Shown here: positions 34,001 through 42,196 of the stretch, piece after piece
Numbering within the stretch: position 1 is the first letter of the stretch
How the letters are laid out: each line of letters opens with the position of its first letter
DNA from: RGIG5579 sp045531235
GTDB taxonomy: Bacteria > Bacillota > Clostridia > Oscillospirales > SIG627
Reading direction: 5' to 3'
NCBI GenBank assembly: GCA_045531235.1
Contig: JAZSDQ010000037.1
Location: 1-43,359, forward strand
Length of the DNA: 43,359 nucleotides
The notes under the pieces: generated by a model
What the model saw: only the letters and a program-made list of their open reading frames with translations
What the model was told of the DNA's origin: nothing
Databases searched by the model: none
Made by a program: the position numbers and the translations under genes

Positions 34001-34236
34001 AAGAACTTCAGAACCAGTTTGAGTGGCTTGAGGCAACTCCCGAGATGCCCGGTGGCTACATCGTAGCCCGTTACGTAGAATTTGCATTCCTTGCAGCTTA
34101 CAACAACAGCGAAGATCCCGTTGAAGCAATGCTGGAATACATTGATGCGATCAATGCCGAATTGACCAGAAAGCGTGATGAATTCGGTCTTCCCACAATG
34201 GAAAACTACGAAACCTATATGGAACAAAACGCTTAA
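31069..34236 (+). CDS. Large extracellular solute-binding protein with two N-terminal jelly-roll-like modules
   Basis: A 1055-residue secreted protein. The signal peptide (MMKKFLSKTLVLFLAFLMVF...) probably ends at AFA before VAADA; the lone cysteine (VFSC) is a poor lipobox. Two related beta modules follow, centred near residues 117 (SWDFYIKKTGNYHISI) and 333 (ITWSFEVPADGFYNIS). Each has an arginine plus a D-G-x-x-P-F turn, resembling carbohydrate-binding jelly rolls. Residues ~610-1055 form a family-1 sugar-binding fold (VEVWTTTGRDQS, YGLPETESFSMMFYRSDIL, PETWDDVYNML, EAWEFMKWWVSAESQ). Most sugar-binding proteins are ~400-450 residues, so this one is exceptionally long. It heads a seven-gene operon and should feed the adjacent permeases. 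The sugar is not predictable. Confidence 0.85.
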   Translation: MMKKFLSKTLVLFLAFLMVFSCFGTVAFAVAADAVQADETDAKEDAGKLDEIRELLNSNEYSEYRAVYKDAPIGEDDVTINGADFNAEKTTADVATDTYLGSDKEVVLIPGLGDVSWDFYIKKTGNYHISITYAPIVEYDANGDGVADMKSNSATIKRALLLDGTYPFKQSRYIEFSRVWMDVMGGEGTNDRGFEEDNDGSEIKPDKVEAPEWKTVLASDSTGYEVEPFLYYIEEGQHTLSFKEVQECCAIKEIRIYHEEDTISYDEYLKANEGKTDNAAGSQVVVIDAEIPHRTSSNIIYPLYDRGSAATVPQDAYNILLNSIGGEKWQTAGQWITWSFEVPADGFYNISPRFVQSFSEGMYVSRELKIDGQTPFKEAKNLRFKYADDWQLLPLTYTANEETGEEAPLKFYLTKGTHSLEMWVVLGEMAEVLTKVEASLANINDYYLQILMLTGSDPDEYRDYQFGRLMPEVLKGMGTEAKVLTEVSKRLEAITGAKGSDSVTLDNIAMLLSGMSGDEDLVAANFSELKDNIGSLGTWIMSARNQPLQLDYILVSPAADVEAAGHDKFVKNAGYRAEASFWGALAYEFEQFLMSWISDYSSYGVRTAAGTEGYKKVEVWTTTGRDQSTIMRSLVSDSFTPNHNIAVDLKLVAAGSLLPATLSGSGPDINMSLASATIINYAIRSAIRPINPEGYVFSEDDTPEERAEKELCQKVFADYHEVKKWFQDAATVPLELYGVSYGLPETESFSMMFYRSDILLELGLAIPETWDDVYNMLPTLQTNNLDFGYHESLAGLLIMLYQRGEQLYSKPLEGDTTGKTGAMTINLDSNAALETFKEMCELYTMYGFPYSYNFVNRFRTGEMPVAVQAYISYSQLTIFAPELRGLWGFTLMPGTIRTAEDGTVYVDHTADTNVTGIVMMADCENIAEAWEFMKWWVSAESQSTYGQEYYALLGASGQYATANQEALFSMSWTAEERKELQNQFEWLEATPEMPGGYIVARYVEFAFLAAYNNSEDPVEAMLEYIDAINAELTRKRDEFGLPTMENYETYMEQNA

Positions 34237-34262
34237 ATAAATAGTAAGGAGAGGAAATTCTC

Positions 34263-35213
34263 ATGTCTCAGAAGACTGAAGCAGTACATCGTCCTGTCTC
34301 TAGAAAAGATATGACAAAGTGGCAGTGGACCTGGAAAGAAATGAAGAACAACAAAGTTGGTTATTTCCTTCTTGCACCGTTCTATATCATCTTCTTTACC
34401 TTTACCATTCTGCCTGTATTTCTGTCTATCTTCTTCAGCGTTACAGACTTTAACATGCTGGAAACACCAAACATTATTTGGTTTGATAACTACATCCGTC
34501 TTTTCCTGGATGACGATATCTTTATGCTGGCCATCAAGAATACCTTGGTGTTCGCATCGATCACGGGTCCCGGTTCTTACCTCTTGTCCCTGATCATGGC
34601 GTGGTTCATTAACGAACTGCCCCCCAAGCCCCGTGCCATTATGACCTTGATCTTCTACGCACCCAGTATTTCGGGTAACGTATACATGGTATGGACTTAC
34701 ATCTTCTCTGCTGACTCCCACGGATTCCTGAACGGTACTTTGATGAATCTTGGCCTTGTCACAACGCCTATCGCGTTTTTGAAAGATGCCAACTACATCA
34801 TGGCGATCGTTATTATCGTAGCTTTGTGGACCTCCCTTGGTACCTCGTTCCTTACCTTTATCGCAGGTTTCCAGGTGGTTGACCGTTCTCTCTACGAGGC
34901 AGCTGCCGTGGACGGTGTTAAAAACCGTTGGCAGGAGCTTTGGTACATTACCCTGCCTTACATGAAGCCTCAGATGATGTTCGGTGCCGTTATGGCAATC
35001 ACTCAGTCCTTCGGCTTCGGTACGGTTATTACCGGTCTTGTAGGCTATCCTTCCCCTGACTACTGTGCGCACACCATCATGCACCACTTGGATGACTACG
35101 GACACACACGTTTTGAGATGGGTTACGCTTCTGCCATTGCCGTGGTACTGTTCTTTATGATGATCGGTTCCAACACATTGGTACGTAAAATGCTCGGAAA
35201 GGTTGGTAAGTGA
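34263..35213 (+). CDS. Sugar ABC transporter permease, MalF type (first pair)
   Basis: A 316-residue inner-membrane permease with six main hydrophobic segments (e.g. VGYFLLAPFYIIFFTFTILP and LVFASITGPGSYLLSLIMAW). The cytoplasmic EAA loop reads EAAAVDGVKNRWQELWYITLP (about 212-232), the ATPase contact. It pairs with the next gene. No ATP-binding subunit is encoded in the window, so a shared MsmX-type ATPase is presumed. AAGGAGAGG lies upstream. Confidence 0.93.
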   Translation: MSQKTEAVHRPVSRKDMTKWQWTWKEMKNNKVGYFLLAPFYIIFFTFTILPVFLSIFFSVTDFNMLETPNIIWFDNYIRLFLDDDIFMLAIKNTLVFASITGPGSYLLSLIMAWFINELPPKPRAIMTLIFYAPSISGNVYMVWTYIFSADSHGFLNGTLMNLGLVTTPIAFLKDANYIMAIVIIVALWTSLGTSFLTFIAGFQVVDRSLYEAAAVDGVKNRWQELWYITLPYMKPQMMFGAVMAITQSFGFGTVITGLVGYPSPDYCAHTIMHHLDDYGHTRFEMGYASAIAVVLFFMMIGSNTLVRKMLGKVGK

Positions 35214-35214
35214 T

Positions 35215-36087
35215 ATGGCAAAACTTAGAATTCGCAAATCCAACCATGCGATGAACCGTTCTTTGGGCGGTGATATCGGTATCAATGCCGTACTTCTGGT
35301 ATTCGGCGCATTTATGTTCCTGCCTATGCTTTACACCATCATGCAGTCCCTCAAGCCTCTTGATGAACTGTGGCAGTACCCCCCTCGTTTCTTTGTTAGA
35401 AACCCCACCTTTGGCAACTTTAAAACCCTTTTGAACCTGATGAGCACCTCTTGGGTTCCTTTCTCCCGTTACATTTTCAACACCGCGTTCGTATCTATTC
35501 TCGGAACCTTCGGAAACGTAATTCTGTCTGCAATGGCAGCATACTCTATTTCCAAGATGAAGTTCCCCGGTAAGAAGTTTTTGTTCCAGTTGGTTGTAAA
35601 ATCCCTGATGTTCCACACCACGGTAACCGCGATCACCAACTTCTTTACTATGAGTAAGCTCGGTCTTGTTGATACTTATTGGGCGAGAATCATTCCCGCG
35701 TGCGCTACTTCCATGGGTCTTTACCTGATGAAGCAGTTTATGGATACCAGTGTTCCCAACACGGTTCTGGAATCCGCAAGACTTGACGGTGCAAGCGAAC
35801 TTCGCGTGTTCTGGCAGATCGCAATGCCTATGGTTAAGCCTGCATGGCTGACCTTGATCGTGTTCTGCTTCAAGGATCTTTGGAACGCAGGTTCATCCAT
35901 TTACATCTACTCTGAGCAGTACAAGAGCTTTAACTACGCGATCCAGCAGATCGTTACCGGTGGTATTTCCCGTCAGGGTGCCGGCGCTGCTTCTACGGTT
36001 ATTATGATGATGATTCCTATTATGGTATTCGTTATCACTCAGAGTAACATTATTGAAACCATGTCCACTTCCGGTATGAAAGACTAA
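35215..36087 (+). CDS. Sugar ABC transporter permease, MalG type (first pair)
   Basis: A 290-residue MalG-type permease. It opens MAKLRIRKSNHAMN, has hydrophobic spans from about residue 20 (INAVLLVFGAFMFLPMLY) and the EAA loop ESARLDGASELRVFWQIAMP. The ATG at 35215 is two bases after the partner's stop codon, so translation is probably coupled. An earlier in-frame codon at 35203 lies inside the upstream gene and was rejected. Confidence 0.92.
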   Translation: MAKLRIRKSNHAMNRSLGGDIGINAVLLVFGAFMFLPMLYTIMQSLKPLDELWQYPPRFFVRNPTFGNFKTLLNLMSTSWVPFSRYIFNTAFVSILGTFGNVILSAMAAYSISKMKFPGKKFLFQLVVKSLMFHTTVTAITNFFTMSKLGLVDTYWARIIPACATSMGLYLMKQFMDTSVPNTVLESARLDGASELRVFWQIAMPMVKPAWLTLIVFCFKDLWNAGSSIYIYSEQYKSFNYAIQQIVTGGISRQGAGAASTVIMMMIPIMVFVITQSNIIETMSTSGMKD

Positions 36088-36105
36088 GAAAAGGAGAAAA
36101 GCAAT

Positions 36106-38271
36106 ATGAAAAAAGCAATAAGAGTCATGCTCTTGATTGTCTGCATTGCAGCTCTCCTTGCACCGCAGGCAAGTGCATTGGTTCCTTATACCACTTATAC
36201 TTACGATATTGACGGTAATTTCACGGAATCTCCCCACGCATACGTGCCGGATACCATTATTGATTCTGCCGATATCGGCCTTACCAAGGCATTGGACACT
36301 CCTACCGATATTCTTTCCGATGCTTACGGCAACCTTTTCATTGCAGATCCCGCAAACAACCGTATCGTGATCCTCAATGAGAACTACACTTTAAACTGCG
36401 TGGTTTCCCGTTTCTATAACGACAACGGTGTACCCGACGACTTCAATGCTCCCCGTGGCCTTTTCGTAAAAGACGATGAAATCTTCGTCTGTGATACGGA
36501 AAACAACCGTATCGTTGTGTTCACTATGAAGGTTAGCGAGGAAGGCAAGATCCTTGCAGTGGATTTCAACCGCATTATCGTTCAGCCTCAGAGCACCGCA
36601 TTCCCCGAAGGTTCTACCTATAAGCCGATCGCTTGTGCAGTAGATACCGCAGGAAGAATTTACGTTGTTTCTTCCACCACCAACCTTGGTATTATTTCTA
36701 TGAACGCTGACGGCGCCTTCCTCGGCTTCCTCGGCGCTCAGAAGACTGCTCCTTCTGCTTGGCAGGTGTTCTGGAGAATGTTCCAGACCAAAGAGCAGAG
36801 AGCAGCACTTGAATCCTTGGTTCCTACCGAGTATAACAACATTTCCATTGACGAATCCGGATTCGTTTATGCGACCATTTCCTCTTTGGACAAGGCAAAG
36901 ATGCTGTCCGAAATTACCTCCAAATCCACTTCTGCAGCCTATGCTCCCGTTAAGAAACTGAATGCAGAAGGAACGGACGTAATGCTTCGTACTGGCTTCT
37001 GGCCTCCCTCCGGTGAGGTTCCCGTTGTTTCCTTCCACAAGGTTGGTATGGATGCAAATATGGGCGTATCCACCATCGTTGACGTAGCTCTCGGCGAAGC
37101 AGGTATCTGGACTATTGTGGATAGCAGCCGCCAGAGATTTTACACCTATGATTCCCAGGGCAACCTGCTCTTCATCTTTGGTGACAGCGGCCCTCAGATC
37201 GGTAACAACACTGCAGCCAGCTCTATCTGCTACCAGGGCGATAAATTTATCGTTTTGGACAAGACCGTCAATGCGTTTACCATCTACAAGCGTACCACTT
37301 ACGGCGAAGACCTTGTTGCAGCCGTTCGCAACGTTGAAGAACGTAACTACAGTGAATCTGCTCGTTATTGGGAAGAGGTTCTGAAAAAGAACTCCAACTT
37401 TGACGAAGCTTACGTAGGTATTGCAGACAGCCTTTACCGTGCAGGTGATTACGAAGGCGCTCAGAAAAACTACGCTGCAGCATTTGATGCAGAAGGCTAT
37501 TCCAAGTGCTACTCTCGTATGAGAAAGGCTTGGATCGAGGATTATATCATCCTGATCCCCATCGTTATCGTTGTACTTGCAGTTTTGATTTCTAAGTTCT
37601 TTGGATATGCTGCAAAAGAAAACGTAAAAGGACAGGTTCTGAAGGACAAGAGAACCTTCAAAGAAGCAGCTCTCTACGGATTCCATGTAATCTTCCATCC
37701 CTTTGACGGATTCTGGGATCTGAAACACGAAAAACGCGGTAACTTCAAAGCAGGTATCTTCTTTGTCGTTATCACCATCGTAGCTTACATTTACAACGGT
37801 ATCGGCCAGTCCTATTGGTTTGATCCCTACAACGAAGGCATCAACATTCTCGGCGAATTGTCCGGTGTTCTTCTTCCTTTTGCACTTTGGGTCGTTTCCA
37901 ACTGGTGCTTGACCACCCTGTTCGAAGGTGAAGGAAGCCTGAAGGATATCACACTTGCAACCTGCTATGCGATCCTTCCTTTGCCCATGATGATGATTCC
38001 CGCAACTATTTTGTCTCACGTTCTTACCCTGGAAGAAGGCAGCATTATCTCCCTTTTGATCTCAGTTGGATACATTTGGGCAGGTATGCTTCTGTTCTTC
38101 GGTGTTATGGTCACCCACGACTACAGCTTCTCCAAGAACATTCTGACCGTTCTCGGAACGTTGGTAGGTATGGTAATCATTATGTTTATCGCCCTCCTGT
38201 TCTCCGGTCTGTTCTCGAAGATTACCTCGTTTATTACCAACATTTATACCGAGCTATCGCTTAGAGCCTAA
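36106..38271 (+). CDS. Membrane protein: secreted NHL-type propeller, TPR-like repeat and Yip1-like domain
   Basis: A 721-residue protein with unusual build. The signal peptide is MKKAIRVMLLIVCIAALLAPQASA. Residues ~60-400 carry NHL-like propeller blades (PTDILSDAYGNLFIADPANNRIVIL; APRGLFVKDDEIFVCDTENNRIVVF). Residues ~405-475 form a TPR-like helical hairpin (YSESARYWEEVLKKNSNFDEAYVGIADSLYRAGDYEGA). One membrane span follows (IILIPIVIVVLAVLIS, about 480), then a multi-span Yip1-like domain (~525-715: HPFDGFWDLKHEKRGNFKAG). Outside propeller plus membrane domain suggests a sensing or scaffold role for the transporter. I recall similar YIP1-family genes beside such sugar ABC genes; function is uncharacterised. 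Confidence 0.75.
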   Translation: MKKAIRVMLLIVCIAALLAPQASALVPYTTYTYDIDGNFTESPHAYVPDTIIDSADIGLTKALDTPTDILSDAYGNLFIADPANNRIVILNENYTLNCVVSRFYNDNGVPDDFNAPRGLFVKDDEIFVCDTENNRIVVFTMKVSEEGKILAVDFNRIIVQPQSTAFPEGSTYKPIACAVDTAGRIYVVSSTTNLGIISMNADGAFLGFLGAQKTAPSAWQVFWRMFQTKEQRAALESLVPTEYNNISIDESGFVYATISSLDKAKMLSEITSKSTSAAYAPVKKLNAEGTDVMLRTGFWPPSGEVPVVSFHKVGMDANMGVSTIVDVALGEAGIWTIVDSSRQRFYTYDSQGNLLFIFGDSGPQIGNNTAASSICYQGDKFIVLDKTVNAFTIYKRTTYGEDLVAAVRNVEERNYSESARYWEEVLKKNSNFDEAYVGIADSLYRAGDYEGAQKNYAAAFDAEGYSKCYSRMRKAWIEDYIILIPIVIVVLAVLISKFFGYAAKENVKGQVLKDKRTFKEAALYGFHVIFHPFDGFWDLKHEKRGNFKAGIFFVVITIVAYIYNGIGQSYWFDPYNEGINILGELSGVLLPFALWVVSNWCLTTLFEGEGSLKDITLATCYAILPLPMMMIPATILSHVLTLEEGSIISLLISVGYIWAGMLLFFGVMVTHDYSFSKNILTVLGTLVGMVIIMFIALLFSGLFSKITSFITNIYTELSLRA

Positions 38272-38289
38272 GAAAGGAGGAAAACTTGT

Positions 38290-41151
38290 ATGAAAACAAA
38301 AAAGATCTTATCTCTCGCACTTACGATGCTTTTGGCTTTCACCATGGTTTTCTCTCTGATGGCTCCTGTAGTTTATGCAGAAAGCGAAGAAACCCTTGGT
38401 AACAAAGAAAAGTATGAAGAGCTGAAAGCAATCAACTATCATACGTACATTTATTCTTCTCCCGAAGAAAAGCTGGCAACCATGACCAAGGTTATGGAAA
38501 ACGAAGGTTATGCATTCTATATTCAGGAATACACTGCAGAAATCTGTGTTGTAGATAAGGTTACCGGACAGATGCTGTTCTCCAACCCCTACGATGTGGC
38601 AGATACTGCTTCTTCCGATGCTATTAAGAATGAGATCCTCAGCCAGATCAATATCAGCTTTACCGACTCTGAAAACCTTTCTCGCACCTTCAACAGCTAT
38701 CTTTACGGTGCCGTAGAAGAGCAGATCACCATTAAAAAGATCCGCGGCGGTGTTCGCGTACAGTACTCCATTGGCGAAGCTGTAAAGAAGAGAATCGTAC
38801 CTTATCAGATCGAGAAGACCCGTTTTGAAGAAGCAATTCTCAAGCCCTTCTACGAAGGAACCAGAATGGGTGATTATACTTTTGAAGAGTATTTTGCATT
38901 GAAAAACAGTGAAGATCCCGGTGACGTGGCAAAGGCTACTGCAACCGAAGGCTTTGAATTCTCTAAGTTCTTTGCATTCTATTCTCTTCTGGATCTTTCC
39001 GATAAAGATCTGACTGCTCGTGAGCAGGCATCCATTCTCACCAACTATCCCATTACGGAAAAAATGGCGATCTACATTGTAGATGAAGAAATTACTTCTC
39101 AGAACCTGAACATTCTGGAAGGCTACATCCGTAATAATACCGAGTATTCTCTCAACGATATGCTTTCCGACCATGAAACGGTTGGCTACGTAATGAAGGA
39201 TACTTCTCCTGCCATCTTCAAAATGGCTCTGGAGTATTATCTTGAGGATGACGGTTTCCGCGTAAGACTTCCTGCACGAGGAATTTCCTTTGACGCTGCA
39301 ACCTACACCCTTAACACTATTCAGGTGCTTCCTTTCCTCGGCGCCGGCAGAACCTCTGTTGATGGCTCTGTTCGCGACGATTCCGGTTACAACTTCATTC
39401 CCGACGGAAGCGGATCTACCATCGATTTTGAGCAGAACCTCAGATTCACTCAGATCTCCGGTACTCTGTACGGAAACGACTTCGGTTTCTACAACAGTGC
39501 TTCTTCCAAGACAGCAAGCTACCAGACCTGGCGCGTACCTGTTTACGGAACGGTAATGACCTCTCACATGACCGAAAAAGAATTCGTTTTTGATAAGGAC
39601 GGCAACTACGTTCTTGACGAAGACGGAAACAAGACCACTACTTCCGTTGTAGAGCGCGATCCTGTAACTCAGGGTTATGTAGCGTTCATCACCGAAGGCG
39701 AAAGCCTTACCCGTATCGATGCCATCGACGGCGGTGTGACCCACGATTATCACTCCGTATCCACCACCTTCTTTGCACGTCAGACGGACTCTTATCCTCT
39801 GGACGGTATTACCGTTTCCGGCGGAACAGCAGTTTATACCAAGGCCATTGATAGAAAGTATGTAGGCAACTACACCATTCACTATCGTATGCTTTGGGAA
39901 GATAAGGCAAATTACGTTGGTATGGCAAATGTTTACCGCGAATATCTCCTGGAAAACGGCCTTTTGAAGAAGCTTGAGGAACAGGAAAAGGATGTCAATC
40001 TTTATCTGGATCTTATCGGTGATATTGATACCACCAAGACCTTCCTCGGTATGCCCGTTGCCGGTAAAGCAGAGCTTACCACCTTCGCTGATGCAAAGAC
40101 CATTATGTCTGAGCTGAAAGAAGCCGGCGTAGCAAACCAGGTAATCCGTTATCTCGGATGGGCAAACGGCGGTTTGACTGCTACTGCTCCTGCAAAGATC
40201 AAGGTTGAAAGTGCTTTGGGCGGCGAAAAAGGTTTGAAAGAGCTGATTTCCTACGCGCAGGCAGAAGGTAACAAAGTTTATCTGGATCTTGATTTTGCTT
40301 ATGTAAATTCCGATAAAATGTTCGACGGCTTTGATCTGGAAGTAGATTCCGCTAAGACTATTGACGGAAAGACTGCTTTCCTGCAGACCTATAACCCCGT
40401 TGTTCAGGCGTATAACACTCAGGTAGCGTATGCCATCTCTGCAAAGGCATACACGCCTATGTTCCAGAAGATCGCTGCAAAGTATGCATCCTTCTACGGC
40501 GATGGACAGAAAAATATTGCAGCAGGTTCTCTCGGATATGCTCTGAACTCCTCTCAGGATAAGGAATATCCTCTGAACCGCGAAAATGCAAAAGAGCTTA
40601 CCCAGTACACCTTGGAAAATATCAGCAAGGAATACAGCAGCATTTTGGTAGAAGCAGGAAACTACTACACCTGGGCGTATGCTGATACCATTCTTGATAT
40701 TCCGCTGGATAGCTCCAACCGTAACACCACTACCAATGAGATTCCTTTCATCGGAATTCTTCTCCACGGTTACAAGAATTACACCGGCGAAGCAATGAAC
40801 TTGAGTGGTGACTACGAATACACGATCCTGAAGACCATTGAAAACGGTGCAAACCCCTATTTCATTCTGGCATATAACAATGACGGATTGAAGATCAATG
40901 GCTACAGCGAATACTATGCAGTTGAGTATGAACAGTGGAAAGAATCCATTAAGACCGAGTATGAAAAGATCAATAAGGTTCTTTCTCCCTTGCAGGGTCA
41001 GATGATCGTAAACCATGAGATCCTTAATAACCGTGTTGTTAAGGTTACTTACGAGAAGGGCACTGAAATCTACCTCAACTATAACAACTTTGCAGTAACT
41101 GTGGACGGCCTCGAGCTTGATGCAATGGGCTTTGCCACTGTAAACGCTTAA
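38290..41151 (+). CDS. Large secreted DUF5696-type protein, possible glycan-active TIM barrel
   Basis: A 953-residue exported protein. The signal peptide MKTKKILSLALTMLLAFTMVF ends near VYAESEE. Residues ~350-520 are beta-rich (FIPDGSGSTIDFEQN, QTWRVPVYGTVM), and ~565-900 look like a TIM-barrel-type domain (VNLYLDLIGDIDTTKTFLG, NQVIRYLGWANGGL, KVYLDLDFAYVN, ILVEAGNYYTWAYADTILDIP, IPFIGILLHGY). I recall this arrangement as the DUF5696 family, found beside sugar ABC genes in Firmicutes. The barrel and Asp/Glu-bearing strand ends hint at a glycoside hydrolase or lectin, but no catalytic pair can be named. Same operon, 18 bases after the Yip1-like gene. Confidence 0.72.
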   Translation: MKTKKILSLALTMLLAFTMVFSLMAPVVYAESEETLGNKEKYEELKAINYHTYIYSSPEEKLATMTKVMENEGYAFYIQEYTAEICVVDKVTGQMLFSNPYDVADTASSDAIKNEILSQINISFTDSENLSRTFNSYLYGAVEEQITIKKIRGGVRVQYSIGEAVKKRIVPYQIEKTRFEEAILKPFYEGTRMGDYTFEEYFALKNSEDPGDVAKATATEGFEFSKFFAFYSLLDLSDKDLTAREQASILTNYPITEKMAIYIVDEEITSQNLNILEGYIRNNTEYSLNDMLSDHETVGYVMKDTSPAIFKMALEYYLEDDGFRVRLPARGISFDAATYTLNTIQVLPFLGAGRTSVDGSVRDDSGYNFIPDGSGSTIDFEQNLRFTQISGTLYGNDFGFYNSASSKTASYQTWRVPVYGTVMTSHMTEKEFVFDKDGNYVLDEDGNKTTTSVVERDPVTQGYVAFITEGESLTRIDAIDGGVTHDYHSVSTTFFARQTDSYPLDGITVSGGTAVYTKAIDRKYVGNYTIHYRMLWEDKANYVGMANVYREYLLENGLLKKLEEQEKDVNLYLDLIGDIDTTKTFLGMPVAGKAELTTFADAKTIMSELKEAGVANQVIRYLGWANGGLTATAPAKIKVESALGGEKGLKELISYAQAEGNKVYLDLDFAYVNSDKMFDGFDLEVDSAKTIDGKTAFLQTYNPVVQAYNTQVAYAISAKAYTPMFQKIAAKYASFYGDGQKNIAAGSLGYALNSSQDKEYPLNRENAKELTQYTLENISKEYSSILVEAGNYYTWAYADTILDIPLDSSNRNTTTNEIPFIGILLHGYKNYTGEAMNLSGDYEYTILKTIENGANPYFILAYNNDGLKINGYSEYYAVEYEQWKESIKTEYEKINKVLSPLQGQMIVNHEILNNRVVKVTYEKGTEIYLNYNNFAVTVDGLELDAMGFATVNA

Positions 41152-41165
41152 GGGAAAGGATGGGA

Positions 41166-42179
41166 ATGAAAATGAATCAAGCAATTAAAGTAAAACCCGT
41201 TACCCCCAAGGAAAAGCCTGCAAAGAAGCGCAAGGCAAGAAGCCTTGACAAAGTAAAAGCAAGAAGCGGTTGGGCGTTTATCGCTCCTTTCGTACTGATC
41301 TTCTTCTTGATCTACGTACCCGTTATCGTAGACTCCATCCGTTACAGTTTCAGTACGATTTACCCCATTGCCGGCGGCGGCTTCATTCTGGACCCTGTTG
41401 GCTTTGACAACTACTACGATGCACTGTTTGTTGATCCGAACTTTGTAACGATGCTGACCGGCGGTATTCAGCAGCTGGTCTTGGAAGTACCTGCCATCGT
41501 CGTCTTCTCTCTGTTTATGGCAGTTCTTTTGAACCAGAAAATGGTTGGCCGTACACTGTTCCGTGCAATCTTCTTTATCCCCGTTATTCTTTCTACCGGT
41601 CTTATCGATGATATCGATATGAACAACGCCTTTGCAAACTATGCAGAAGGCGGTATGGAATCTTCCGGTCCCGCAGGTGCCGGCGGCGGAGAAGAAGAAC
41701 AGCAGGCAAATCAGATCATTTCCGCGATGGACTTTCAGGCCATCTTCGCAACGATGAAGGTTGGTACCGGTCTTGTTGAATACGTTGTAAACATCGTTAA
41801 TGACGTTTACGGACTTGTTAACCGTTCCGGTGTACAGATGCTGATCTTCCTTGCAGGTCTTCAGTCCATCTCTCCCGCAATTTACGAGTCTTGTACCATC
41901 GACGGTGCAACCACTTGGGAAACCTTCTGGAAGATCACCTTCCCGATGATCAGCCCGATGATCCTCGTAAATGCGATCTACACCGTAATTGACTCCTTTA
42001 CCGCAAGCTCCAATGCAGTAATGAACTACATCGCTACTGTTTATGAAGGTGTAACCACCACCGGCGGCGACGTACTTGCAACTGCAATGTATTGGATTTA
42101 CTTTATGCTGGTAATCGTAATCATTGCAGCGGTTGCACTTGCCATGAGTGCATTCGTATTCTACCAGAGAAGAGACTAA
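41166..42179 (+). CDS. Sugar ABC transporter permease, MalF type (second pair), with acidic insertion
   Basis: A 337-residue permease with a basic N-terminal tail (KPAKKRKARSLDKVKARS) and hydrophobic spans starting WAFIAPFVLIFFLIYVPVIV. The EAA loop reads ESCTIDGATTWETFWKITFP. After the third span (FRAIFFIPVILSTG) a Gly/Glu/Gln-rich stretch (GGMESSGPAGAGGGEEEQQA, about 41651-41710) interrupts the usual order; it is probably on the outer face. Three ATGs lie close together (41160, 41166, 41172). The middle one is best spaced from AAAGGA. Confidence 0.88.
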   Translation: MKMNQAIKVKPVTPKEKPAKKRKARSLDKVKARSGWAFIAPFVLIFFLIYVPVIVDSIRYSFSTIYPIAGGGFILDPVGFDNYYDALFVDPNFVTMLTGGIQQLVLEVPAIVVFSLFMAVLLNQKMVGRTLFRAIFFIPVILSTGLIDDIDMNNAFANYAEGGMESSGPAGAGGGEEEQQANQIISAMDFQAIFATMKVGTGLVEYVVNIVNDVYGLVNRSGVQMLIFLAGLQSISPAIYESCTIDGATTWETFWKITFPMISPMILVNAIYTVIDSFTASSNAVMNYIATVYEGVTTTGGDVLATAMYWIYFMLVIVIIAAVALAMSAFVFYQRRD

Positions 42180-42196
42180 GAAAGGAGGACGAACTA

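Noticed and set aside
31129..34227. Minus-strand open frame of more than 1000 codons opposite the solute-binding protein
   Set aside because: A long shadow frame caused by codon bias in the sense gene. The predicted protein is low-quality Val/Gly/His/Phe-rich sequence without motifs. The same holds opposite the DUF5696 gene (38308-41184).
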